64,000 bases of DNA from Ohtaekwangia sp035628875 (GCA_035628875.1 DASPIZ010000020.1:1-64000), one strand, 5' to 3'; shown: positions 24,159 through 33,419, counted from the stretch's first letter. Numbers and translations are program-made. Notes: a model not told the origin generated them from the letters alone.

Positions 24159-24755
24159 ATGAAAAATATATTCTCTGCTATTTTATGCTTAGGCCTAACA
24201 ATAACGTTAACGGCCCAGGATTTTGATAAGAATCTGGCTACGGCGCGTTCTTCTTATTCCAGTGGTAACCTCGAGGATGCGCGCTTTGCGATGCAGCAAA
24301 TGCTGAATGACATTGATGTGCTTGTCGGCAAAGAAATGATCAAACTACTCCCCGCCAAACTTGAATCTTTAAATGCTAACGTAACTAATGATAACGTAAC
24401 GGCTAACACGGGGTTAGCTGGTGTGTTGGTTCATCGTGATTATGGAACCGGGGAAAAAACTGCTAACCTCGACCTGATGAGTAACTCGCCTCTGATTGGA
24501 TCTTTGAATGCGATCTTGTCTTTACCATTTGTAGGAAACTCTGGCGATGGAACACAAAAGGTGGTGAAGGTGCAGGGATACAAAGGTGTGCTTCAAAAAT
24601 CGGTAGATACTGAAACAAACAAAACGGATTATACCTTACAAATTCCGATCAAAAATACCCTGCTTACGTTCGTCGTTAACAATACTACAGAAGCAGAAAT
24701 ACTTAAGATGGCTAATGCTATCCCTGTTGCCGAGATCGTTAAACTTGTTCAATAA
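24159..24755 (+). CDS. Secreted hypothetical protein, shorter paralog of the upstream gene
   Basis: From the ATG at 24159 the protein is 198 aa, with signal peptide MKNIFSAILCLGLTITLTAQ and the domain LATARSSYSSGNLEDARFAM QQMLNDIDVLVGKEMIKLLP. The upstream gene has the equivalent phrase (GEARYAVQQAMLGVEMEIGNKVLKSLP). It lacks that gene's charged helix and Ser/Asn linker, so the two share only the domain. A tandem duplication is likely. An intrinsic terminator follows directly. Function unknown. Confidence 0.65.
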   Translation: MKNIFSAILCLGLTITLTAQDFDKNLATARSSYSSGNLEDARFAMQQMLNDIDVLVGKEMIKLLPAKLESLNANVTNDNVTANTGLAGVLVHRDYGTGEKTANLDLMSNSPLIGSLNAILSLPFVGNSGDGTQKVVKVQGYKGVLQKSVDTETNKTDYTLQIPIKNTLLTFVVNNTTEAEILKMANAIPVAEIVKLVQ

Positions 24756-24776
24756 GAAATTTCAAATATTCTTAAT

Positions 24777-24810
24777 TTGAAAAGGGAGTCGAAATATGAC
24801 TCCTTTTTTT
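24777..24810 (+). terminator. Intrinsic terminator after the paralog pair
   Basis: GGAGTC (24785-24790) pairs with GACTCC (24798-24803). Further A-T pairs and one G-T extend the stem, and seven Ts follow. It lies inside the extended ORF that would precede the MBL gene, which argues that the MBL protein begins at 24825. Confidence 0.8.
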
Positions 24811-24824
24811 ATTTACTTTATCTT

Positions 24825-25865
24825 ATGTGGATAGCGCTTTTCTTCATTTTTATTGTGATTCTTGGTATGCAACTGATCGGCTACCTGCTTTCCACGCCAC
24901 GTTATGGCGGGCCGGTGAGCGACCATTTTAACGGAAAAAGATTCATAAACTATGGAAACGCTAGAGCCAAAGGTTTAAGCGATGTGATACGATGGATGCT
25001 CAACCGGAAGCGCGGAATGTGGAGGGAAACCCAGGAAGTTCGGCTCGGAAGAAAGCCCGATCAGAATGTAAACGGTGTGCGGATAACATTTATCAATCAC
25101 ACCACTTTCCTTATTCAGGTGGATGGTATAAACATACTTACTGATCCAATCTGGAGTAAACGTGCAAGTCCGTTCGAATGGATTGGCCCAAAACGCATGC
25201 GGCCTCCGGGAATCCGATTTAAAGATTTACCCCCAATTCATGCGGTATTGATCAGTCACAACCATTATGACCACCTCGATATTACTACGTTGAAAAAAAT
25301 CGCACACATCCACCATTCGGAGATCATCGTTCCGCTTGGTGTCCAATCATTTTTAGAACGCAGAAACATTATTGATGACGTTAAAGAACTCGACTGGTGG
25401 AACAGTTGTGTTCTAAAATCCCAGACACCCATTGAAGCGGTACCTGCACAACATTTTTCCGGGAGAGGATCCTTTGACCGGGATACCTCTTTATGGTGCG
25501 GTTTCGTCATCACTACAAGACATGGTAAAATATATTTTGCTGGCGACACCGGTTATCATCCCCAAACATTTAAGCGTATTGCATCAACCTCAGGGCCTTT
25601 TCGATTGTCAATCATTCCGATCGGTGCTTATAAACCTGCATGGTTTATGGGGCCGATCCATTGCTCTCCTGATGAAGCCGTACAAATACACCTGGACGTA
25701 AAGAGTCAACAAAGTATTGCCAGCCATTTTGGAACATTCGCACTCGCGGACGAAGCACAAACAGATCCGGTAATCGATTTAAAGAGCGAACTAAAAAAGA
25801 GAGCACTTTCTGATGAATCATTCCTGGCTCTTGAAGAAGGCCAGGCTTACGATTTCGAACATTAA
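24825..25865 (+). CDS. Metallo-beta-lactamase-fold hydrolase (NAPE-PLD/UlaG-like)
   Basis: From the ATG at 24825 the protein is 346 aa. An N-terminal TM segment (MWIALFFIFIVILGMQLIGYLL) is followed by the MBL domain with TFLIQVDGINILTDPIWS, the SHNHYDHLD zinc motif (about residue 145), FAGDTGYHPQ (about 240) and HCSPDEAVQIH (about 280). The RMRPPGIRF and GAYKPAWFMGPIHCSP phrases are typical of the group containing N-acyl-phosphatidylethanolamine phospholipase D and bacterial relatives. The inner-membrane anchor suggests lipid or periplasmic substrate access. It is convergent with the DUF763 gene (4-bp overlap). An upstream TTG frame was rejected because it runs through a terminator. Confidence 0.85.
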   Translation: MWIALFFIFIVILGMQLIGYLLSTPRYGGPVSDHFNGKRFINYGNARAKGLSDVIRWMLNRKRGMWRETQEVRLGRKPDQNVNGVRITFINHTTFLIQVDGINILTDPIWSKRASPFEWIGPKRMRPPGIRFKDLPPIHAVLISHNHYDHLDITTLKKIAHIHHSEIIVPLGVQSFLERRNIIDDVKELDWWNSCVLKSQTPIEAVPAQHFSGRGSFDRDTSLWCGFVITTRHGKIYFAGDTGYHPQTFKRIASTSGPFRLSIIPIGAYKPAWFMGPIHCSPDEAVQIHLDVKSQQSIASHFGTFALADEAQTDPVIDLKSELKKRALSDESFLALEEGQAYDFEH

Positions 25866-27067
25866 AATAAACGAAGCTGCTGATTATTTTGTACTGGAGC
25901 TTTCGCTGGCCCTGTTACCGACATGCCACCGTACTGATGTGATTCATCGCGCTCTTTGGCAATCACCTCGTCCAGGAAAGCTTTCGGTTCGAATGTTTCT
26001 TCCATTTTCCTGGCCATGACAGATAACTGTCGGATCGCATTTTGTTTATCACTATGGCCAACGCTGGCGCGTTCCACCGCATGCTTAAGCGTAGCAATTG
26101 TTTCATCGTAAACTTTTAACGGTACCGGAAATGGATGCCCGTCTTTTCCGCCATGTGCAAATGAGAACCGCGCCGGATCGGTAAACCGTGAAGGAGTTCC
26201 ATGAATTACCTCGCTTACCAATGTTAAAGATTGCAGGGTTCGCGGCCCCAGCCCCTGCAACAACAACAAAGATTCAAAGTTGGTGATGTCAGTTTCGTGA
26301 GCCAGGGTAAGCACTGCACCTAATCGTTTCATGTTTACATCATCCTTTGTAATGGCATGATGTTTCGGCATGATAATCTTCCGCGCTTCGTGAAGCATTT
26401 GATCTGGCGACGCTTGTGCAACGGAGAGGATACCCTGGCGTGTAGGCTGGGCGTTATGATCGGTAAGATTAAGGATCAGCCCCTGGTTTATTCCCGTTAC
26501 ACCGACATGGGGCATGTCCACATAAGATTGAAAATGCCTGGAATGCCAATGATATCTTCTGGCCATGCCGGATTGATCATTGAGTCCCTGCTGAACAACA
26601 GTCCATTCTCCCTGATCTGTAACGATAAAATTATGAAGATACAATTGAAACCCATCCTGTATGGCAGTGTTATCAACTTTAGCGGTCAGTCTACTTGAGC
26701 GGACAAGCGCATTCCCGTCTAGTCCGGTTGTTTCCGAAAGGCGCATCAATTCATCTGGCGTTTTCCGGCTATGTTTTCCTCTTCCTCCACAAATGTAGAT
26801 ACCCAATTCTTTCGACATTGGATTAACCGCGCGTTTTAAGGCGCCCATTACGGAGGTTGTTATTCCCGACGAATGCCAGTCCATGCCAAGCACACAACCA
26901 AATGCCTGAAACCACAACGGATCGCTTAGACGCAGAAGTACTGCTGATTTTCCGTATTCAGACACAATAGATTCTATCATGGCGCCACCAAGTTTAGTCA
27001 TGCGCTCTGCCAGCCATTTTGGAACATGGCCATAGTGTAAAGGTAAATCGGCATAACTTCGCGACAT
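25862..27067 (-). CDS. DUF763 family protein
   Basis: I start the protein at ATG 27067 (MSRSYADLPLHYGHVPKW), giving 401 aa; the frame extends 21 codons upstream without matching the family. The conserved features of DUF763 are visible: ADLPLHYGHVPKWLAERM, ICGGRGKHSRKTPDELM, and the later YHWHSRHF and DMPHVGVTG segments. A helix-hairpin-helix-like LLLQGLGPRTLQSL (about residue 290) often indicates DNA contact. The biochemical function is not established in literature I can recall with confidence. It is next to the AlkD-like gene on the same strand, 69 bp apart. Confidence 0.8.
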   Translation of the reverse strand: MSRSYADLPLHYGHVPKWLAERMTKLGGAMIESIVSEYGKSAVLLRLSDPLWFQAFGCVLGMDWHSSGITTSVMGALKRAVNPMSKELGIYICGGRGKHSRKTPDELMRLSETTGLDGNALVRSSRLTAKVDNTAIQDGFQLYLHNFIVTDQGEWTVVQQGLNDQSGMARRYHWHSRHFQSYVDMPHVGVTGINQGLILNLTDHNAQPTRQGILSVAQASPDQMLHEARKIIMPKHHAITKDDVNMKRLGAVLTLAHETDITNFESLLLLQGLGPRTLQSLTLVSEVIHGTPSRFTDPARFSFAHGGKDGHPFPVPLKVYDETIATLKHAVERASVGHSDKQNAIRQLSVMARKMEETFEPKAFLDEVIAKERDESHQYGGMSVTGPAKAPVQNNQQLRLF

Positions 27068-27135
27068 CTGAAAAAAGTTATACTCAAAGGTCTGAAAATA
27101 ACCGAAAACAAAAATCCGGATTGTATACAATTACT

Positions 27136-28239
27136 TCATAAAACGTGGAACTCTTTTGATACTTGCTTCCGGCCATTAACGAGGATGCAGATGGTATGCG
27201 AACCCTTATGATGTTTACGTGTCGTTAAATCACGGAACGACTGCTTACGCTTAAAAACAAACGGTCTGTTGCTTTCAAAGGTAGCTTCTGTGATTTTGAA
27301 TACCCGCGTCGAAATCTTTCCTGTAGATGTGAGATAATTTATTGCATAGTCCAGCCGGAATTTAGACGAAGTCTTTTCTTCATTGATAAAATCAAATTCA
27401 AACTTCAGGTGATCACCGATTTTAACTTTTGGTGCGTTCAGTGTAAAAGTTTTAATCTTTGCCTTATGAGAAGGATCTATTCCTTGTATCAACAACGCAT
27501 TAGTATTCCCTTTTTTCAATAGGGTTCTGCATCCATGGCGAATGATCCAGTCGGTATTTATATCTGAGCCATTCCAGCGATACCCTATGTTAAGAACAAG
27601 ATCCGGATGGTCTTTTGCTATATCATTGAGATTATTGGCCACACTTCGTCTTACATATTCAGATTCATCACACTTTAAATTTTCCAGAATGGTAAGTATG
27701 GGTGTTGGATCTTTTTTCAGCGATAGAACACCCATAGCCCAGGGTAAGCGTGGCCTGCAACCTTCACTGGCCAATCTCCTTACGGATGAGTTTTTATGCT
27801 TCGACCATTTCAGGAGGTGGCTGAAAGTTTCTTGGGGACGTTTTAACAGAAACGGACGAATAGCAAATTCACAACTTACAAGTTGCGTTACTTCTTCTAT
27901 GGCCCTCATCGATTCGTCGAAATGGTCCTGGCCGAAAACTTCAATGAAATCAGCCAGGAAAATCATTGCAAAGCCTTGCTCCTGAAACTTTAGCATGCGC
28001 AAGGTGGCAGCAATCTTTTTAATGATGTTAACAGCAACCGGATAGGGAGAAGGCAAAACTGCGCGTAAAGCGATCGCTATCTTGCGTACCCTTTGTTTAA
28101 GTTCGAGCTCTGGCCACTGTTCATCAAAAATTGAATAGATAAAAGCCTGATTATTAAACCCGGGAATTGTTTCAGAAAGGACCGGACACAATCTTTCGAA
28201 GAAAGTGGGGCTATACATGTTCTTAAGCGGTTCTGCCAT
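27136..28239 (-). CDS. AlkD-like DNA alkylation repair protein (HEAT-like repeats)
   Basis: The start is the ATG at 28239 (MAEPLKNMYSP); the adjacent ATG at 28242 is equally possible. The protein of about 367 aa has HEAT-like helices, including FLLKRPQETFSHLLKWSKHK, NSSVRRLASEGCRPRLPW (with the Trp typical of the family) and DESEYVRRSVANNLNDIAKD. A beta-rich C-terminal domain follows (GDHLKFEFDFINEEKTSSKF). AlkC/AlkD proteins excise N3/N7-alkylated purines, with the tandem HEAT array clamping damaged DNA. The C-terminal extension is longer than in plain AlkD and recalls the Ig-like domain of some AlkC proteins. Confidence 0.8.
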   Translation of the reverse strand: MAEPLKNMYSPTFFERLCPVLSETIPGFNNQAFIYSIFDEQWPELELKQRVRKIAIALRAVLPSPYPVAVNIIKKIAATLRMLKFQEQGFAMIFLADFIEVFGQDHFDESMRAIEEVTQLVSCEFAIRPFLLKRPQETFSHLLKWSKHKNSSVRRLASEGCRPRLPWAMGVLSLKKDPTPILTILENLKCDESEYVRRSVANNLNDIAKDHPDLVLNIGYRWNGSDINTDWIIRHGCRTLLKKGNTNALLIQGIDPSHKAKIKTFTLNAPKVKIGDHLKFEFDFINEEKTSSKFRLDYAINYLTSTGKISTRVFKITEATFESNRPFVFKRKQSFRDLTTRKHHKGSHTICILVNGRKQVSKEFHVL

Positions 28240-28315
28240 CATTGTTAAATTATAACACCAAAGTAATGGCACGTTTTGTCAGCCCTATGTCAGCAGGATA
28301 ATCCAAATATTAAAG

Positions 28316-29362
28316 TTAATTGATGCGCATTTCTGCTTTCAATCCGCGAATGCCATTGAGCAGTGCTTGCTGCCACGTTAGGTCGGCATCCCATTTTGTT
28401 CCGAGAAATACATTCTGAGAATCGATATGTTTGAAATAAACTTTAAAGACGGGCGTGTTCGCCGGAATGTTTTTTAATTGTTGTCCCTCATCCGGATAAG
28501 TAACACTGACCAGCGCCGTTTCAGTTTTATCGGTATTGTATCCCAGTAGCTCTTTCGCGATCACTCCCCGCGTATGTATAAAACGAACAACGTAGTAGTA
28601 TCCCTGCTTACGCATATCTTTTTCCGTTGTTCCTGGTTCCATTAATTTATACTTGAACGGATAATTTGCTGCCAACAAGGCTTCAAGTTCGCGATCAAGT
28701 GTCTCATCACCAAACATGGGAACCGCGAGCGGATCGACCTTCAGATCCACAGCAAAAAAGTCATTGCGTTTTCCGAGGATGGGGTTGATCGTTAATCCCA
28801 TTTCTACGGCGCTGTTGATTAGCATGTTTTCTCTTTCCAAACCTACAGCGGCAGCGCGAAACATCACTTTCAGTGCTTCGTCAAACTGCTTGTTTGTTAC
28901 TGACCACGCAGACTGTTTGGGTTCGACAATATTTTCATGGCCATTGAAAGCCGTTATGGATATACGAAAGCCATTTTCCCTTTTCTCAAGAAATATGATG
29001 TTCGAAATTTCACGTTTGGTAAGAAATGCATGGAAGGCCAGTGTCACATCAACTCCGGCGGTAAGCATATCCATCGCGAAATACGTCACCGCGTCAATTC
29101 CCGAACGTTGGAAGTATGCCTGTGCATCACCGAGTTGTTTTTCTGAAAAATCCGGAGTATAAAAAACAACGGTTTTGGTGCTGAGTAATTCCTCCGGAAG
29201 CGTACCCTGCAAGTTAAATTGTTCTATATACGTATTCGCCGTCGGGAAAATTTGACCGCAGGAGGAAACGCCGGTAAGGATTACAATCAAAATAGATAAA
29301 CAGGTGTTTACCAGAGCAACGTTAAAAGCGGCAATAAAACTTCGATTCACAAATCGCATCAT
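28316..29362 (-). CDS. Exported hypothetical protein, possible lipoprotein
   Basis: This 348-aa protein has an N-terminal hydrophobic segment (LVNTCLSILIVILTGVSSC), where Cys36 could be a lipobox. The rest is soluble, with mixed alpha/beta content (TVVFYTPDFSEKQLGDAQAY, ISNIIFLEKRENGFRISITA). I do not recognise a domain. No partner is evident: it is 77 bp from the AlkD-like gene on the same strand and is separated from the Rieske gene by a repeat element. Codon use looks native. Function unknown. Confidence 0.6.
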   Translation of the reverse strand: MMRFVNRSFIAAFNVALVNTCLSILIVILTGVSSCGQIFPTANTYIEQFNLQGTLPEELLSTKTVVFYTPDFSEKQLGDAQAYFQRSGIDAVTYFAMDMLTAGVDVTLAFHAFLTKREISNIIFLEKRENGFRISITAFNGHENIVEPKQSAWSVTNKQFDEALKVMFRAAAVGLERENMLINSAVEMGLTINPILGKRNDFFAVDLKVDPLAVPMFGDETLDRELEALLAANYPFKYKLMEPGTTEKDMRKQGYYYVVRFIHTRGVIAKELLGYNTDKTETALVSVTYPDEGQQLKNIPANTPVFKVYFKHIDSQNVFLGTKWDADLTWQQALLNGIRGLKAEMRIN

Positions 29363-29420
29363 AATTTAAGATCAAATGTACGGGCCAGGTGTTGTTCTAA
29401 AACGAAAATAACGAATTATC

Positions 29421-29521
29421 TATATCAATGTCGTTGAATTAAGCTTGCATTTTTATAGCCTCACCCTGTCCTCTCCAACGGGAATGTTTATGGACGCTTA
29501 ACGCAATGACATTGAGGTCTA
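29421..29521. repeat. Inverted-repeat element, copy 2
   Basis: TATCAATGTCGTTGAATTAA then GC (29423-29444) is mirrored by the reverse complement of 29496-29515, with 17 of 20 central positions identical. The left arm differs from that of copy 1 (11429-11450) at only three of about 22 positions. The right end overlaps the stop codon of the Rieske gene (29519-29521). No ORF lies inside. Confidence 0.6.
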
Positions 29522-29839
29522 AATACCGATAAAAAAACCTTCCGCTCCAGACTTCACCGGATAAGTAACTAAATCCGAACATGAGGCATTGCACGCACTG
29601 CCATTCTGAAGGTCAAATCTGTAATTATGCCAGGGACAAACAATTTCACCAAGATAATTAACATGGCCTTTGCTCAATGATTCTCCGTTGTGCGGGCAGG
29701 AATCCAGTACAGCTAAGAATGCGTTGTTATGCAGTACCAAACAAATCCGTAATCCCTGAACAATAAGCAATTGCGGTTTATTTTCCGTCAATAGTTGTCT
29801 TGCTGCTGCTTCATCGGAAAAGACCTTGATCCATTGCAT
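29519..29839 (-). CDS. Rieske 2Fe-2S ferredoxin-like protein
   Basis: This 106-aa protein has the two Rieske motifs: C-x-H in DSCPHNGESLS (about residue 48) and C-x2-H in VCPWHNYRFDL (about 69). The rest is the small beta-barrel. It has no signal peptide or TM anchor, so it is a soluble ferredoxin-type electron carrier such as those in nitrite reductase or dioxygenase systems. No partner oxygenase is adjacent. The stop codon lies in the inverted-repeat element. Confidence 0.85.
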   Translation of the reverse strand: MQWIKVFSDEAAARQLLTENKPQLLIVQGLRICLVLHNNAFLAVLDSCPHNGESLSKGHVNYLGEIVCPWHNYRFDLQNGSACNASCSDLVTYPVKSGAEGFFIGI

Positions 29840-29867
29840 AATAAACTTGTAAGTACATTTTAAAATT

Positions 29868-29875
29868 TATCTTTG
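29868..29875 (+). promoter_or_regulatory. Candidate promoter of the M20 amidohydrolase
   Basis: TATCTTTG matches TAnnTTTG, and a TTG at 29847-29849 is at near-standard -33 spacing (18 bp). The ATG at 29928 follows after about 50 nt. Confidence 0.5.
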
Positions 29876-29927
29876 TTTACCTTAATATAAAACTAATCGC
29901 AACAAATAATTTTAACCAGCGCTGGTT

Positions 29928-31229
29928 ATGAAGAAATTTAACCTTGTCATTTGCCTGTTCTTTCTTTGGTATTTCGCAAGTGCCCAACGTTCTACGTTAG
30001 TTACTAAAGTTACAACGCAGGCAGAAGCTATCGAAAAGCAATTGATCGACTGGAGGAGGCATATACATCAACATCCTGAATTATCAAACCGTGAAGTAAA
30101 GACCGCCGAATATATCGCTGCCCATTTGAAGAAACTGGGTATAGAAATACAAACCGGCATAGCGCATACAGGTGTGGTTGGTCTGTTAAAAACAGGTAAG
30201 CCCGGGCCGGTTATTGCCATCCGCGCTGATATGGATGCCCTTCCTGTAACAGAAAGAAACGACTTGCCTTTTGCTTCAAAGGAGATAGCCACGTACAATG
30301 GTAAAGAGACTGGTGTCATGCATGCATGTGGCCATGATGCGCACGTAGCGATTCTTATGGCTGTTGCCGAAATCCTTTCCAAAATTAAAAAAGACCTCCG
30401 TGGGACTTTGAAATTTATTTTTCAGCCGGCAGAAGAAGGTCCGCCTGCTGGTGAAGAAGGGGGCGCTGCTTTGATGGTTAAAGAAGGTGTACTTGAAAAC
30501 CCCAAAGTTGACGTGATCTTTGGTTTACATGTTCAATCCATTCGCAAACTCGGACAGATCGGTTACAAACCTGCAGGAATGATGGCAGCATCAGATTGGT
30601 TTAGCATTAAAGTCCAGGGTCGCCAATCTCATGGCGCTGCACCGTGGAAAGGCGTGGATCCCATTGTTGTGTCGGCACAAATTATCAATGCATTGCAAAC
30701 TATTGTGAGCCGTCAGATTGATCTTACAAAGGAACCGGCGATAATCAGTATAGGCAAGATCAATGGTGGTGTGCGTGAAAATATTATTCCCGAAGCGGTT
30801 GAAATGGCAGGAACCATTCGCACTTTCGATAACGAGATGCGGAAAAGTATTCATGAACGAATCGTTCTTACAGCAACCAAAATTGCCGAGAGCGCCGGTG
30901 CAAAGGCCGAAGTTACTTTTGAATCAAAGACACCCGTAACTTACAATGATCCGGAATTAACAGAGACACTTATCGATGCGTTAAATGTTGCTGCCGGAGA
31001 AGGAAACGTTATCCGGATACCTGCTGATACCGGCGGAGAAGACTTTGCTTACTTTCAGCAAAAAGTACCTGGTTTTTATTTCTTCGTTGGGGTTTGCCCT
31101 CCGGAAATAGATCCACAGAAAGCACCTTCCCATCACACGCCTGACTTCATGATGGACGAACGCGGTATGTTAACAGGTCTCAAGGCAATGCTGAGCATAA
31201 CCCTTGACTACATGTTTCAGAAAAAATAG
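29928..31229 (+). CDS. M20D family N-acyl-amino-acid amidohydrolase, secreted
   Basis: This 433-aa protein has a signal peptide (MKKFNLVICLFFLWYFASAQ). M20 metal-binding motifs follow: VIAIRADMDALPV (about residue 100), MHACGHDAHVAI (about 130) with the metal-binding Cys and His, and QPAEEGPPAGEEGGA (about 167, catalytic Glu). A dimerisation domain follows, with SHGAAPWKGVDP (about 235). Homologs hydrolyse N-acyl amino acids, hippurate or IAA-amino acids. Export suggests peptide or conjugate scavenging in the periplasm. The stop is 1 bp from the convergent hutF stop. Confidence 0.9.
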   Translation: MKKFNLVICLFFLWYFASAQRSTLVTKVTTQAEAIEKQLIDWRRHIHQHPELSNREVKTAEYIAAHLKKLGIEIQTGIAHTGVVGLLKTGKPGPVIAIRADMDALPVTERNDLPFASKEIATYNGKETGVMHACGHDAHVAILMAVAEILSKIKKDLRGTLKFIFQPAEEGPPAGEEGGAALMVKEGVLENPKVDVIFGLHVQSIRKLGQIGYKPAGMMAASDWFSIKVQGRQSHGAAPWKGVDPIVVSAQIINALQTIVSRQIDLTKEPAIISIGKINGGVRENIIPEAVEMAGTIRTFDNEMRKSIHERIVLTATKIAESAGAKAEVTFESKTPVTYNDPELTETLIDALNVAAGEGNVIRIPADTGGEDFAYFQQKVPGFYFFVGVCPPEIDPQKAPSHHTPDFMMDERGMLTGLKAMLSITLDYMFQKK

Positions 31230-31230
31230 A

Positions 31231-32604
31231 TTACCCGCTTAGTTCTGATATGGCGTGATCAAAAGCAGAGCGAATAGCCATTCCGTTGGAATGCAATTGA
31301 TTCCTGATGATCCACTTTCCATTTACAATTGTACCTGCAATTGCAGAAGCATCGGCGGTATAAAGAATTTTAGAAAGTAAATGATCCTTTTTTCCACATA
31401 AGCGTGGGGTATGGGCATTATACACTACTGCATCAAATGGCAAATTAATATCAAAAAAATTATTCGTAGCAAATCCCATCGCTGATCTTCCTCCACTGAT
31501 CAGCTTATTTATCAACTCCGTAGCGCCATCACTGAAGGTGTTTCTTTTATGACGAAGCAACCGCTGACTATAGTCCAGCCAACGCAAATCTTCCAATGGG
31601 TTTAGATTGATCTGGCTGTCGGAGCCAATGCACCAATTGCCATAGTGAGTGCTAAATTCGGTTAACCGAAATATTCCATCGCCAAGGTTTCCTTCCGTAC
31701 CCGGGCATAATACTACATGCGCCCTGCTATTTGCAAGCTGAATTACTTCCTGATCGCTAAGGTGGGTACAGTGCACAATATGAAAACGTTCGTTTACCGG
31801 CAGATGATCTAACAACCACTCTACGGGGCGTTGTTTCAAGAATCCAATACTATCACTTACTTCCGTTAGCTGCTCTGCCGCATGGATATGAAAGGGAAGA
31901 TCTTTAGGACCATACTCAAAGGTTTTAAAAACCTCGTCAGCGCTAACAGCTCTTAATGAGTGAACGCCAAAACCAAGGCGGGTATGTTGGTGTCGTTTTA
32001 CCAGACGCGAGGAGGCCTCCAACAATTCGAAGTATTCGTCTATAGAGTGCGAGATGAACCTGCGTTGCTTTGGCTCTGCTGGTTTCCCAAAACCACCCTG
32101 TTTGTAAAAAACGGGAACCAGTGTAATCTTCATTCCCGCTATTTTTGCCGCGGCAATCAGGCGCTCACCCATTTCAGCACGATTTGCGTAAGGTGTTCCA
32201 TCCTTATCGTGATGCAGGTAATGAAATTCGGCAACGTGCGTATAGCCATACCGTAACATTTCTGCATATAACATGGCCGCTACAGCTTCCAGTTGTTCGG
32301 GGTTGATGGCGAGCGCACACATGTACATGGCTTCCCGCCAACTCCAGAAATCATCCTCAGCTCCCGGCAAATGCTTTTCCGTTTGACCAGCCATAGCATA
32401 TTGAAACGCATGTGAATGTGCATTTTGAAAACCGGGAACCGCATGACCAGAAACGGATTCTATTGCAGTTGCAGTTTCCGGTGGCGACTCGGATAAATAT
32501 TGAAGTTCTCCGACCTGATTCACACCTGCATATGCGGGGCTCATCCAACCTTGTTGTTGAAGCAGGGAATTAAATCGAAAATATTTCAGGGTATCGTTAA
32601 CCAT
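31231..32604 (-). CDS. hutF: Formimidoylglutamate deiminase (HutF), histidine degradation
   Basis: This 457-aa amidohydrolase-fold protein has the metal motif PGFQNAHSHAFQYAM (about residues 56-70), HIHAAEQ (about 240), HCTHLSDQE (about 275) and the IGSDSQINLNPLEDLRWL loop characteristic of HutF. HutF converts N-formimidoyl-L-glutamate to N-formyl-L-glutamate plus ammonia in the five-step histidine route. The next gene, 3 bp away on the same strand, is HutG, the following step. The other hut genes are not in the window. Assignment is confident. Confidence 0.93.
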   Translation of the reverse strand: MVNDTLKYFRFNSLLQQQGWMSPAYAGVNQVGELQYLSESPPETATAIESVSGHAVPGFQNAHSHAFQYAMAGQTEKHLPGAEDDFWSWREAMYMCALAINPEQLEAVAAMLYAEMLRYGYTHVAEFHYLHHDKDGTPYANRAEMGERLIAAAKIAGMKITLVPVFYKQGGFGKPAEPKQRRFISHSIDEYFELLEASSRLVKRHQHTRLGFGVHSLRAVSADEVFKTFEYGPKDLPFHIHAAEQLTEVSDSIGFLKQRPVEWLLDHLPVNERFHIVHCTHLSDQEVIQLANSRAHVVLCPGTEGNLGDGIFRLTEFSTHYGNWCIGSDSQINLNPLEDLRWLDYSQRLLRHKRNTFSDGATELINKLISGGRSAMGFATNNFFDINLPFDAVVYNAHTPRLCGKKDHLLSKILYTADASAIAGTIVNGKWIIRNQLHSNGMAIRSAFDHAISELSG

Positions 32605-32607
32605 AGT

Positions 32608-33414
32608 TTAGTCAACATTCAGGGCAGCTATAATTTTTTCGAAAGTGCGTTTCAAAACAGCTTTCATTTTTCCTGCGCGGTGAACGTCATATTTCTTTTC
32701 TTCATCATCCATATAATTAACCTTACTCATTTCAAGCTGTAAGGCGTGCTGGTGTTTTAGCGGATTACCGTAATGTCTTGTAATAAACCCGCCTTTGAAA
32801 GGATTATTATGTGAAAAGGAATATTGATCCGCAGAAAGCGTTTCCAAAGCTGTTTGGATTAGTATTGGTGATGCTGAAGCAGCATCATTGTCGCCAAGAA
32901 TAAGGTCTGGAAATTTATTCGGATAAATACTCCTCACTTCTTGTCGGATGGAATGGCAATCCCACAATAATACCTTACCGAACTTTTGTTTTGTTTCGAA
33001 TAACAACCGCTCCAGTGCGTGGTGATACGGATCATAATAACGAGTTAATCGATGATGCAGGTCTGTATTGTCAACAGTGGTTCGTTCGTCGCGGTACAAT
33101 GGTTCACCGAGAAACGTTGTTACAGGACAAAGCCCCGTAATGATTCTTCCATCCGAATAAAGTGGCAGATTATGTCGGTCACGGTTTAAATCGATAACCC
33201 ATCGGCTATATGCCGCTTTGATCATGGTGATGCCCATATCGATACTGAAATCGTAAAGCTGATCAACAAACCAATCTGTATCATCCGGAGCCGATATTAA
33301 TTCGGCTTTATACGCCTGTTTTAATTCGTCAGGAAACAATGTTCCGCAGTGGGGAACACTTACAATAATCGGAACCTGAGTTCCCCGGCCATTTTGTATA
33401 ATGAATGGCTCCAT
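32608..33414 (-). CDS. hutG: N-formylglutamate amidohydrolase (HutG)
   Basis: This 268-aa protein shows the HutG pattern: VPIIVSVPHCGTLFPDEL (about residues 14-31) with a zinc-binding His, DDTDWFVDQLYDF, DLNRDRHNLPLY (about 71), and LLWDCHSIRQEV (about 147) with a second metal His. It hydrolyses N-formylglutamate to glutamate and formate. The stop is 3 bp before hutF, so both are one transcript. The GH3 gene is only 5 bp upstream, so the pair is tied to the wall-turnover genes. Confidence 0.92.
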   Translation of the reverse strand: MEPFIIQNGRGTQVPIIVSVPHCGTLFPDELKQAYKAELISAPDDTDWFVDQLYDFSIDMGITMIKAAYSRWVIDLNRDRHNLPLYSDGRIITGLCPVTTFLGEPLYRDERTTVDNTDLHHRLTRYYDPYHHALERLLFETKQKFGKVLLWDCHSIRQEVRSIYPNKFPDLILGDNDAASASPILIQTALETLSADQYSFSHNNPFKGGFITRHYGNPLKHQHALQLEMSKVNYMDDEEKKYDVHRAGKMKAVLKRTFEKIIAALNVD

Positions 33415-33419
33415 CCGGA

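Noticed and set aside
24777..24824. N-terminal extension of the MBL hydrolase from a TTG
   Set aside because: The segment is a terminator hairpin with a T-run; the ATG at 24825 begins a clean TM helix.
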